NCBI GenBank assembly: GCA_900553115.1 | Contig: USCF01000060.1 | Location: forward strand, 1 to 6,701 | From: an uncultured Alphaproteobacteria bacterium | Lineage (GTDB): Bacteria > Pseudomonadota > Alphaproteobacteria > RF32 > CAG-239 | DNA: 6,701 bases | Direction: 5' to 3' | In this document: one piece after another, positions 1 to 5,751 of the stretch | How the letters are laid out: the number at the start of each line of letters is the position of its first letter | Position numbering within the stretch: position 1 is the first letter of the stretch | Program-made: the position numbers and the translations under genes | Notes under the pieces: model-generated | The model's database searches: none | What the model saw: only the letters and a program-made list of their open reading frames with translations | Told to the model about the DNA's origin: nothing

Positions 1-2754
1 TTATGCGAACTTATCGGATTGAGTTTAATTATCTTTCCGCTGCTGATTTATATCAGCCTGATAAGTTACAACGCCGATGATCCGTCTTTTAATAAAGCGG
101 CATCAGACGATGTTGTCGTAAAAAACTGGTTAGGCTCATTTGGTTCATATAGCGCCGATTTTGTTTTAAGCTCATTTGGTTTGGCGTTCATTATTTATTT
201 GCTTGTACCGATTCTTTGGGGTCTAGGACTTGTTCGCTTTCAGGCGTTTGCCGAATATAAAATGCGCATTTTCGCTTGGATTGTCGGTTTGTTATGCTTT
301 TCTGCATTTTTAGATTTGACTTGCAGTTCATTTTTAGGTCGTTTCAATTTGCCTTATAATCTGACCGGCGAATGGAGCCGCAGCTTGAGCCGTCCGCTCA
401 ATAACTACATAAATATGCTTAATTTTTCTTACAACACAATTCTGCTGGAAAGTATTGTGTTGTTTATCAGCATACTTTCTTTTAACTTTGCCGCCGGCAT
501 AACTTTCACCCTCTGGCTGCGTTTAACCGCCAAAATCGGTAATTTGCTAAAAAACTGCTCGCTGAGTATTTTGAATTTATCCAAACGAATTGCCAATATT
601 CGCAACTTCAGTGAGTTCAAAGAAATAAACCCCCGCTATCTGCAAGATAAGTTATTGAACAAAAACCATTTACCACCGCTCAATCGAGTTGAACCTAGTT
701 TTGGTCAAGCCTCCGTTTTTGCCAAACCTCAAAGCCTCAATACTGTTTCTAGTCAGCAAACTTCAGCAGCTCCTTTAATGACTAGCGCTCAAAACAGCGG
801 CTTAAAAATAGAAATTCCGCAAGCCAACACTGCTCAGACTATTGGAAATTTAGCAATTGAAACAGGTTCTGACGATACCGGAGCAATTTCATCAAGTTTC
901 AGCCCTACTTTTGATTTTATTAAAGACGGAGACTTTGCCAATCAAAACGTAAAGAAACCATCTAAAAAAATAACTCCGGAAGACATCTATCAAACTGAAG
1001 GCGCACGTTCTTTTGCCTCTAAAGCTGCTAAATCAAGTCCAGCAGAAAACATTCCGCAGCAAGAAGAATTATTGACCATACCAACAGCTGCTGCTTCTAT
1101 CACCGCTTCTTTACAAGCACAGCAGCCATCTGTACCAAATTCGCAAAAACCTGCAGAAAAAATCACTCCGACACCGGTTCCAAACTTTAGCGACACTTCC
1201 ACACCAGCTTCTAAAATTGCTCAGCCTGCCGCTGCTGCAAACGAAAACGAATATCAGCTGCCGGATATAAATTTACTTTCTATACCGCAAGACAGCGGCG
1301 ATATAGAATACGACGAGGCGACATTGCAAAAGAATGCCGTCGAACTAGAAACAGTGCTTAAAGATTTTGGTATTAAAGGCAAAATTGTTAAAGTCCGCCC
1401 TGGTCCGGTAGTTACGTTATACGAGCTAGAACCTGCTCCTGGCACAAGAACTGCTCGTGTCATCGGCTTGTCGGACGACATTGCCCGCTCTATGGCTGTG
1501 GCTTCAGTGCGTATGGCTGTGGTCAGCGGCCACAATACCATTGGTATTGAACTGCCAAATGAAAAACGCCAAACAGTTTGGTTACGCGAACTTTTAGAAG
1601 ATCCTGCATTTAAGAACAGCAAAAACATCTTAAATGTTACACTCGGCAAGGACATAGGCGGACAGCATATATACGCCGACCTTTCCAAAATGCCGCACTT
1701 GCTGGTTGCCGGAACTACTGGTTCAGGTAAATCTGTGGGTGTTAACTCCATGATTCTGTCGCTGCTCTATCGTATGACACCGGAAGAATGCAAGCTTATT
1801 ATGATAGACCCTAAGCAGCTTGAATTTTCTATGTACAACGGCATTCCGCACCTTTTGACACCTGTCATTACCGATCCGGCAAAAGCTGTTGTCGGTCTAA
1901 AATGGGCGGTTAGAGAAATGGAAGACCGCTACCGCGCTATGGCGCTTTTAAACGTCCGCAACATTGCCGGTTACAACCAAAAAGTATCAGATATGCGCGC
2001 CACCGGCAAAGAAATCAAAAAAACCATTCAGGTAGGGTTTGATAAAGAAACCGGACGTCCTTTATATGAAGAACAAATCGTAGACACCACGCCTATGCCA
2101 TACATTGTGATTGTGGTTGATGAAATGGCCGATTTGATGCTCGTTGCCGGCAAAGAAGTTGAGGCGGCCATACAGCGTTTGGCGCAAATGGCGCGTGCCG
2201 CCGGCATTCACCTGATTATGTCCACCCAACGTCCATCTGTTGACGTGATTACCGGTACAATTAAAGCTAACTTTCCAAGCCGAATCAGTTTCCACGTTAC
2301 CACAAAAATTGACAGCCGCACTATTTTGGGAGAACAAGGCGCCGAGCAGCTTTTGGGCATGGGTGATATGCTCTATATGCCGTCTGGTTTACGTCCGATT
2401 CGCGTGCATGGTTGCTTTGTTACCGATGCCGAAGTTGAAAGAGTTGTTGAATTCATCAAATCCGAAGGCGAGCCAAAATATGTGGCAGATGTGACAGAAG
2501 GCGAGTTAAACACAGGCAAAGACACTCCGGTATTTGATAAAGGCGAAATGGGAGGCGATAACAGCGATGATGATTTATATAATCAAGCCGTAGCCATTGT
2601 TCGTGCTGACAAAAAAGCCTCAACCAGCTATATTCAGCGTAAACTGCGCTTAGGCTATAACCGCGCCGCAATTCTGATTGAACGTATGGAAGATGAAGGT
2701 ATTGTTACTCCTCCTGACAGAGTCGGCCGCCGTGAAGTCATTGGCGCGGAATAA
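1..2754 (+). CDS. ftsK: DNA translocase FtsK (5' end missing)
   Basis: FtsK anchors at the division septum and pumps double-stranded DNA by ATP hydrolysis to clear and resolve chromosome termini during cell division. Residues are counted from the TTG codon at 19. The N-terminal part has hydrophobic segments near 2-15, 50-72, 84-105 and 143-170, matching the family's membrane domain. A Ser/Ala/Pro/Gln-rich linker runs to about 410. The motor follows: the alpha domain starts near YQLPDINLL (412). Walker A is GTTGSGKS (565-572) and Walker B ends in VVDE (699-702). [12 protein letters not shown] (735-746) and [13 protein letters not shown] (768-780) are family signatures. The C-terminal winged-helix gamma domain (about 850-908) keeps the GYNRAA recognition helix and terminal REV, so it should read KOPS-type polarity sequences. 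The frame is open to position 1 and the first hydrophobic segment is already under way, so the true start lies upstream and TTG 19 is internal. The motor is intact. No lolA follows; a terminator does. Confidence 0.97.
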   Translation, partial: LCELIGLSLIIFPLLIYISLISYNADDPSFNKAASDDVVVKNWLGSFGSYSADFVLSSFGLAFIIYLLVPILWGLGLVRFQAFAEYKMRIFAWIVGLLCFSAFLDLTCSSFLGRFNLPYNLTGEWSRSLSRPLNNYINMLNFSYNTILLESIVLFISILSFNFAAGITFTLWLRLTAKIGNLLKNCSLSILNLSKRIANIRNFSEFKEINPRYLQDKLLNKNHLPPLNRVEPSFGQASVFAKPQSLNTVSSQQTSAAPLMTSAQNSGLKIEIPQANTAQTIGNLAIETGSDDTGAISSSFSPTFDFIKDGDFANQNVKKPSKKITPEDIYQTEGARSFASKAAKSSPAENIPQQEELLTIPTAAASITASLQAQQPSVPNSQKPAEKITPTPVPNFSDTSTPASKIAQPAAAANENEYQLPDINLLSIPQDSGDIEYDEATLQKNAVELETVLKDFGIKGKIVKVRPGPVVTLYELEPAPGTRTARVIGLSDDIARSMAVASVRMAVVSGHNTIGIELPNEKRQTVWLRELLEDPAFKNSKNILNVTLGKDIGGQHIYADLSKMPHLLVAGTTGSGKSVGVNSMILSLLYRMTPEECKLIMIDPKQLEFSMYNGIPHLLTPVITDPAKAVVGLKWAVREMEDRYRAMALLNVRNIAGYNQKVSDMRATGKEIKKTIQVGFDKETGRPLYEEQIVDTTPMPYIVIVVDEMADLMLVAGKEVEAAIQRLAQMARAAGIHLIMSTQRPSVDVITGTIKANFPSRISFHVTTKIDSRTILGEQGAEQLLGMGDMLYMPSGLRPIRVHGCFVTDAEVERVVEFIKSEGEPKYVADVTEGELNTGKDTPVFDKGEMGGDNSDDDLYNQAVAIVRADKKASTSYIQRKLRLGYNRAAILIERMEDEGIVTPPDRVGRREVIGAE

Positions 2755-2919
2755 ACAACAAAATTTATTTTCACTCAACAAAAGCACCGGTCTTCTTTTC
2801 AGAAAACCGGTGCTAATTTTCAAAGTTTAGATAACGAGCTAACACATATTAACTTTTTCATACCATATACAAACTTATACTTAAATATCAAAAGTTATAG
2901 CCCCTTAGATAACCGCTTA
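2755..2919. other. Convergent intergenic gap
   Basis: This 165-base AT-rich gap lies between the stop codons of ftsK and the large - strand gene. Apart from the terminator hairpin I see no coding potential, RNA gene or repeat of note. The stretch from about 2815 to 2919 would be the 3' untranslated region of the - strand transcript. It shows only weak AT-only pairings (for example AACTT/AAGTT) and no second GC-rich terminator. Confidence 0.7.
2783..2814. terminator. Hairpin terminator between convergent genes, probably bidirectional
   Basis: The 9-bp perfect inverted repeat AGCACCGGT (2783-2791) / ACCGGTGCT (2806-2814) starts 28 bases after the ftsK stop codon. Past one C-A mismatch the stem continues for four more pairs (TTCT/AGAA), leaving a TTTC loop. 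On the + strand it is followed by AATTTTC. On the - strand it is followed by TTTTGTTG, so the same hairpin could also stop transcription of the large - strand gene, whose stop codon lies about 105 bases before it. The T-tracts are short on both sides, which lowers certainty about efficiency but not about the hairpin. Confidence 0.8.
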
Positions 2920-5508
2920 TTATCTTCCGCCGCGGTCAGTAACAAAACTTCTGCTTCGTCCGCTAACCTTTCCGCTGTTAACATCTAAGTTACCATCGGT
3001 AGCGCCTTCATTGATAATAACTTTATGTTCTGCAGGCTTGTTGTTTACCACAACTTCCTCAATATGCGGAGCTTTTGGAGCCGGTGCATTGTCTGTCACA
3101 ACCTCTTCCACCGCCACAGGAGTTTTAACTGGTTCAGGAGCAGGAGCCGGAGTCGGAGCCGGAGCTGGAGCTGGCTCTGGTTCAATAACAGGCTGAGAAA
3201 CCACCGTCTGCTTATGATGAGCGGCAACTTTGCGCACTGCACGTTCCCAAGCGTTTTGATAATTTTCGCCGCATTCCACGCGACCGCCGACATAACGGTT
3301 ATTAGTAATAATCGCATCAGCACCAGGCCCCATATAGCGGCCAGTTTTTGCATCAATATAATCTAAAGCCTTATTCATTTCAGCAGCCGAAACTTTGAAT
3401 TTGTCACCGCAATTCAACATAGCGTTCATATCACGCATAACTTTAGTCATATCTTTATCGCCATACAGAGGCAAACCGTCTTTACCCAATTTTGTTACCA
3501 AATAACCAGAAGGGCCATTAGAAACACGCTCGGTATTTTCAATCAATTTCATATATTTATACAAGAATTGCTCTTTGGTCATGTTTCCAAAATATTCCGG
3601 ATTAGCTTTCATAGCGTTATCCAAGTTTTGATACATTTTATCCCAAGCTTCGCTGGAAGAAACATTTTCTTTACCAAACAATGCGGAATGATTTTCATAA
3701 ATACCGGTTAATTTTTGGTGCATTTCATTCCAGTGTTTTTCGCTGATGCCCATAGAGGCGTCATAAGCAGCCGGAGCGGTAACAATCGGAGCTTCAACCT
3801 CTGCGGCAGCTGCATTTGCTGCACCGCCGTTAGCTGAATTTTCAACAGCCGGAGCGTTGGCTACAGTTGTAGAATCTGCTGCTGCAGGTTCATCTTTATG
3901 AAACCAACTCTTAATTTTATTAATTACACCGCCAGAATTTTCAGCAGAATTAGCTTTTGCAACATTATCAAAGGCCAACAAATTACCGGCAAAGGCAATA
4001 ACGCTGCCCAATCCCAAACCAATTTTAGCTTGTTTCAATCTGGCTCTGTTTTCGGCCGATGGGTCTGCCTTAAAATCTTTTTTAGCATCGCGTAAATTCA
4101 AAAACTGACTTGTTACAGAACCTGTAGAACGAATAACAGAAGATGTCACTTTAGCGATTCCATAACCGGCTTTATCAACAGCCCAGTTAGAAGCCGCGCC
4201 CATTCCGGCAACTACACCGGCGCCGGCAATACCAAACGCTGTTCCGGTAAGAGCTCTGTTTTTATATTTTTTAAACTCTTTTTCATCACTTTTAACGGCG
4301 GCATAAGCTTTTTTCAAGCCCTTAAATCCTACCCATTCGCTAGCATCTTTACCGGATTTTTTAGCTTCACGGATAGCTTTAGTTTTCTTTTCGACCAACG
4401 GCCATACCCAAGAACCGGCTGCAGTATAAAGTGCGTATCCGGCCACAACCGGCAAAGCAATTACCGTACCTGCGGTTAAAGCCACACCAGCTGTTGCAAG
4501 CGTATCGGTAATCAAACGCAATTTGTTGTTTTTAACATGTTCTACAGCAGCTTGTTTAACGGTATAAGCCTTGCCAAACAAACCTTTCATTTTATTATCA
4601 AAAGCTTCGTGACGTTTGCCAAATATAGAAGCAACTTTTTTGAAACCTTTTTGCAGCCAACGATGAGAGTAAGAGGCAATTTTATTAGATGTATCTACAA
4701 AATTAGTTAGGAAAAAGCTTGTTTTAATTTTAGCTTTTTGACCATTTGCAAACAACGAATCCAAAGCCTTTTCAGCTTTATCTGCCTGTTTTTTAATATA
4801 TTTGTCATAGTCTTTGCTGCCCACAACAACTTCTTTTTCGCTAGGCTCGTCCATAGCACTGCCAGCAGCGCCCGCAGCAACACCAATAGCCAAAAAATCT
4901 TTAATATCGCGGTGTAAGGTCTGACGTTTTTCATTTTCTTTTTTCATAAAGAAATTTTTATCGCCGGCGCGCAGCATTACAGCTTGTTCTTTAGCGCTGT
5001 CGAGCATAGCGTTCCAATACTTTTGAGCGTCTTCAGCAGAAATTGTTTGACCGGAGTCGTCAATAATTTCAACTTTATTTTGCATCTCTTTAAAGTCTTC
5101 GGCGTTTTCTTTATCATCTATATACGAATCTGCAAGACTGCTGATTTTTTTGGTATTATGCAACACAGCATCTTCATCTTCCAATTCCAGATGATTTTCG
5201 CTATCATAAATTTCTTGTTCATCTTTAATCTTAGACTGAACTTCCTTGTCGCCTTTCAGAATTTTAACGGCTTCATCAAAATTTTTGTCATATTCACCGT
5301 CAAGCAAGCATTGTTCTACATACGCTTTTGCTCTGGCTTTTTTAATCATATCCTGTGCTTTTTCGTCTTTAAACGGAACCAACACCTCATTGCCGGCATC
5401 ATGCTCTTTTAAATAAGCCACAGCCTCATCAAACTTATCGCCAAATTCATAACTTTCTTTAATAACGCGGACTGCTTCTTCAACCGTCATTTCTTTAGCC
5501 ATTGTCAT
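2920..5508 (-). CDS. Large membrane-associated protein of unknown function
   Basis: I do not recognise this 862-residue protein. It has no N-terminal signal peptide. Residues 1-200 are charged and helical-looking, with a repeated E-[FY]-x3-FDEAV-x2-LK motif (21-34, 72-85). Gly/Ala-rich hydrophobic segments lie at 205-218, 333-369, 419-438 and 496-513, separated by Lys-rich stretches. The last resembles an internal signal peptide, with Lys/Arg before it and AKANSA after it. An Ala-rich linker (about 540-582) leads to a domain (585-760) that opens with two 29-residue repeats. Nine (E/A/T)P dipeptides (776-793) and a 69-residue tail follow. Only three cysteines are present (67, 700, 746). AAAGGAG lies 3 bases before the ATG at 5508 but 9 before the ATG at 5502, so the real start may be codon 3, giving 860 residues. 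The gene is transcribed alone, divergent from queA and convergent with ftsK. Its codon use looks like its neighbours'. The reading frame is certain; membrane placement is inference. Confidence 0.93.
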   Translation of the reverse strand: MTMAKEMTVEEAVRVIKESYEFGDKFDEAVAYLKEHDAGNEVLVPFKDEKAQDMIKKARAKAYVEQCLLDGEYDKNFDEAVKILKGDKEVQSKIKDEQEIYDSENHLELEDEDAVLHNTKKISSLADSYIDDKENAEDFKEMQNKVEIIDDSGQTISAEDAQKYWNAMLDSAKEQAVMLRAGDKNFFMKKENEKRQTLHRDIKDFLAIGVAAGAAGSAMDEPSEKEVVVGSKDYDKYIKKQADKAEKALDSLFANGQKAKIKTSFFLTNFVDTSNKIASYSHRWLQKGFKKVASIFGKRHEAFDNKMKGLFGKAYTVKQAAVEHVKNNKLRLITDTLATAGVALTAGTVIALPVVAGYALYTAAGSWVWPLVEKKTKAIREAKKSGKDASEWVGFKGLKKAYAAVKSDEKEFKKYKNRALTGTAFGIAGAGVVAGMGAASNWAVDKAGYGIAKVTSSVIRSTGSVTSQFLNLRDAKKDFKADPSAENRARLKQAKIGLGLGSVIAFAGNLLAFDNVAKANSAENSGGVINKIKSWFHKDEPAAADSTTVANAPAVENSANGGAANAAAAEVEAPIVTAPAAYDASMGISEKHWNEMHQKLTGIYENHSALFGKENVSSSEAWDKMYQNLDNAMKANPEYFGNMTKEQFLYKYMKLIENTERVSNGPSGYLVTKLGKDGLPLYGDKDMTKVMRDMNAMLNCGDKFKVSAAEMNKALDYIDAKTGRYMGPGADAIITNNRYVGGRVECGENYQNAWERAVRKVAAHHKQTVVSQPVIEPEPAPAPAPTPAPAPEPVKTPVAVEEVVTDNAPAPKAPHIEEVVVNNKPAEHKVIINEGATDGNLDVNSGKVSGRSRSFVTDRGGR
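3130..3183 (-). repeat. Nine-unit hexamer tract coding Pro dipeptides
   Basis: Nine imperfect 6-base units (+ strand form GGAGCN and variants such as GGTTCA, GGAGTC and GGCTCT) encode EP, EP, AP, AP, AP, TP, AP, AP, EP at residues 776-793 of the large - strand protein. Every second residue is proline. Such a tract is expected to form a stiff, extended spacer between the 585-760 domain and the C-terminal tail. Short in-frame hexamer arrays are prone to gain or lose units without breaking the frame. Confidence 0.85.
3571..3744 (-). repeat. Two tandem 29-residue repeats within the large protein
   Basis: Residues 589-617 and 618-646 of the large - strand protein align without gaps at an offset of exactly 29. 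W593/W622, M596/M625, Q598/Q627, L600/L629 and F611-G612/F640-G641 coincide, giving the pattern S-x3-W-x2-M-x-Q-x-L-x10-FG. Most other positions differ, so this is an old protein-level duplication and not a recent DNA repeat. It forms the start of the predicted folded domain after the Ala-rich linker. Confidence 0.7.
5254..5448 (-). repeat. Degenerate N-terminal repeat in the large protein (FDEAV motif)
   Basis: Residues 21-34 and 72-85 of the large - strand protein share E-[FY]-x3-FDEAV-x2-LK at an offset of 51 residues, each followed by a polar stretch with acidic and lysine residues. The codons for E, A and V differ between copies, so the similarity is at protein level. The spacing and amphipathic character would fit helical-hairpin units, but only two copies can be seen. 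Confidence 0.55.
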
Positions 5509-5511
5509 TAA

Positions 5512-5517
5512 CTCCTT
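5512..5517 (-). promoter_or_regulatory. Ribosome binding site of the large - strand gene
   Basis: On the - strand AAGGAG is followed by TTA and an ATG (5508-5506), then ACA and a second ATG (5502-5500). The spacing is 3 bases to the first ATG, which is short, and 9 to the second, which is within the usual range. This favours initiation at the second ATG, giving a protein that starts MAKEM. Confidence 0.75.
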
Positions 5518-5545
5518 TTGACATAGTTATCCTATTTATTATAAA
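5518..5545 (+). promoter_or_regulatory. Candidate sigma-70 type promoter toward queA
   Basis: A perfect TTGACA (5518-5523) and TATAAA (5540-5545, 5/6) are 16 bases apart on the + strand. This is the best-matching + strand pair found before queA. It sits far upstream, giving a leader of about 200 bases (start near 5552). Its -35 box abuts the ribosome binding site of the divergent gene, and its -10 box overlaps that gene's second candidate -10. Confidence 0.4.
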
Positions 5546-5566
5546 CAGACTATACACTATTTTCAG
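5538..5566 (-). promoter_or_regulatory. Second, overlapping candidate promoter for the large - strand gene
   Basis: On the - strand CTGAAA (5566-5561), 17 bases, then a perfect TATAAT (5543-5538). The -35 match is 4/6. It is shifted 11 bases downstream of the other candidate, and the two could be alternatives or one could be chance. The start would fall near 5531, about 23-30 bases before the initiation codons. Confidence 0.35.
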
Positions 5567-5577
5567 GCTTATTGCAA
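5549..5577 (-). promoter_or_regulatory. Candidate sigma-70 type promoter for the large - strand gene
   Basis: Read on the - strand, TTGCAA (5577-5572) and TATAGT (5554-5549) are separated by 17 bases. The match to TTGACA/TATAAT is 4/6 and 5/6. The expected start near 5542 would give a leader of about 35-40 bases ending in a good ribosome binding site. The AT-rich background makes chance matches fairly likely. Confidence 0.5.
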
Positions 5578-5647
5578 TATATTTTTTTGTCAAAAACACA
5601 ATTTTTTTTATCTAAATTCACGAAAAAACAAGCTCAAAGCCTTTTTA

Positions 5648-5676
5648 TTTGACAAATATCATATAATATTGTCGAA
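5648..5676. promoter_or_regulatory. Imperfect dyad, possible operator
   Basis: TTTGACAA (5648-5655) and TTGTCGAA (5669-5676) are inverted copies with 7 of 8 positions paired, around a 13-base AT centre that contains TATAAT (5662-5667). The TTGACA and TATAAT here are only 7 bases apart, so they are not a normal promoter pair. A protein-binding dyad about 75 bases before queA is plausible but unproven. Confidence 0.3.
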
Positions 5677-5741
5677 ACTTAGATAAAACAGCTTGCGTTA
5701 TTGCCCATCATAGATTAAAAATAGCCTTAAATACTAAAAAA

Positions 5742-5746
5742 AGAGG
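5742..5746 (+). promoter_or_regulatory. Ribosome binding site of queA
   Basis: AGAGG lies 5 bases before the ATG at 5752. The same frame has a TAA at 5728-5730 with no alternative start codon between, so this ATG is the only reasonable start. The motif can also pair with upstream TAGCCTT, which could partly mask it. Confidence 0.75.
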
Positions 5747-5751
5747 CTGAT

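Larger units (their letters stand above)
5509..5751. other. Divergent control region
   Basis: This 243-base, strongly AT-rich gap separates the start codons of the large - strand gene and queA. It contains the candidate promoters and dyad listed separately, homopolymer T and A runs near 5582-5588 and 5602-5609, and no ORF, tRNA or terminator-like hairpin that I can see. I looked for a preQ1 riboswitch ahead of queA and did not find its conserved elements. Confidence 0.6.

Noticed and set aside
19..21. TTG as a possible start codon of ftsK
   Set aside because: The frame is open to position 1, no ribosome binding site precedes it within the window, and the codons before it (LCELIG) continue the usual family sequence before the first membrane segment, so the start is upstream.
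1254..1751. 165-codon open frame on the - strand inside ftsK
   Set aside because: It lies antisense to the conserved alpha and motor domains, has no recognisable protein features, and is explained by codon bias of the ftsK strand.
2827..2913. 9-bp direct repeat TTAGATAAC (2827-2835 and 2905-2913)
   Set aside because: Short, AT-rich and unaccompanied by any mobile-element feature, so most likely chance.
3025..3366. Arg/Ser-repeat open frame on the + strand
   Set aside because: The apparent RS-type repeats are a frame-shifted reading of the Pro-dipeptide hexamer tract of the - strand gene.
4984..5412. 142-codon open frame on the + strand antisense to the large gene
   Set aside because: Its Phe/Ile-rich translation is the mirror of Lys/Glu/Asp-rich coding on the - strand, and no ribosome binding site or family signature supports it.
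2920..5508. Phage tape-measure protein or colicin as identity of the large protein
   Set aside because: Hydrophobic segments and helical stretches are reminiscent, but there are no phage or bacteriocin/immunity genes nearby and no diagnostic motif, so the name would be a guess.
5649..5667. TTGACA followed by TATAAT as a strong queA promoter
   Set aside because: The boxes are only 7 bases apart, which does not fit sigma-70 type spacing. No good -35 lies 15-19 bases before the TATAAT.
5715..5730. CtrA-type box TTAA-N7-TTAA
   Set aside because: The two TTAA elements are 8 bases apart, not 7, and TTAA is common in such AT-rich DNA.
5700..5751. preQ1 riboswitch in the queA leader
   Set aside because: The A-rich stretch before the start codon superficially recalls the preQ1-I tail, but the GC-rich P1 stem and C-rich loop elements are absent.
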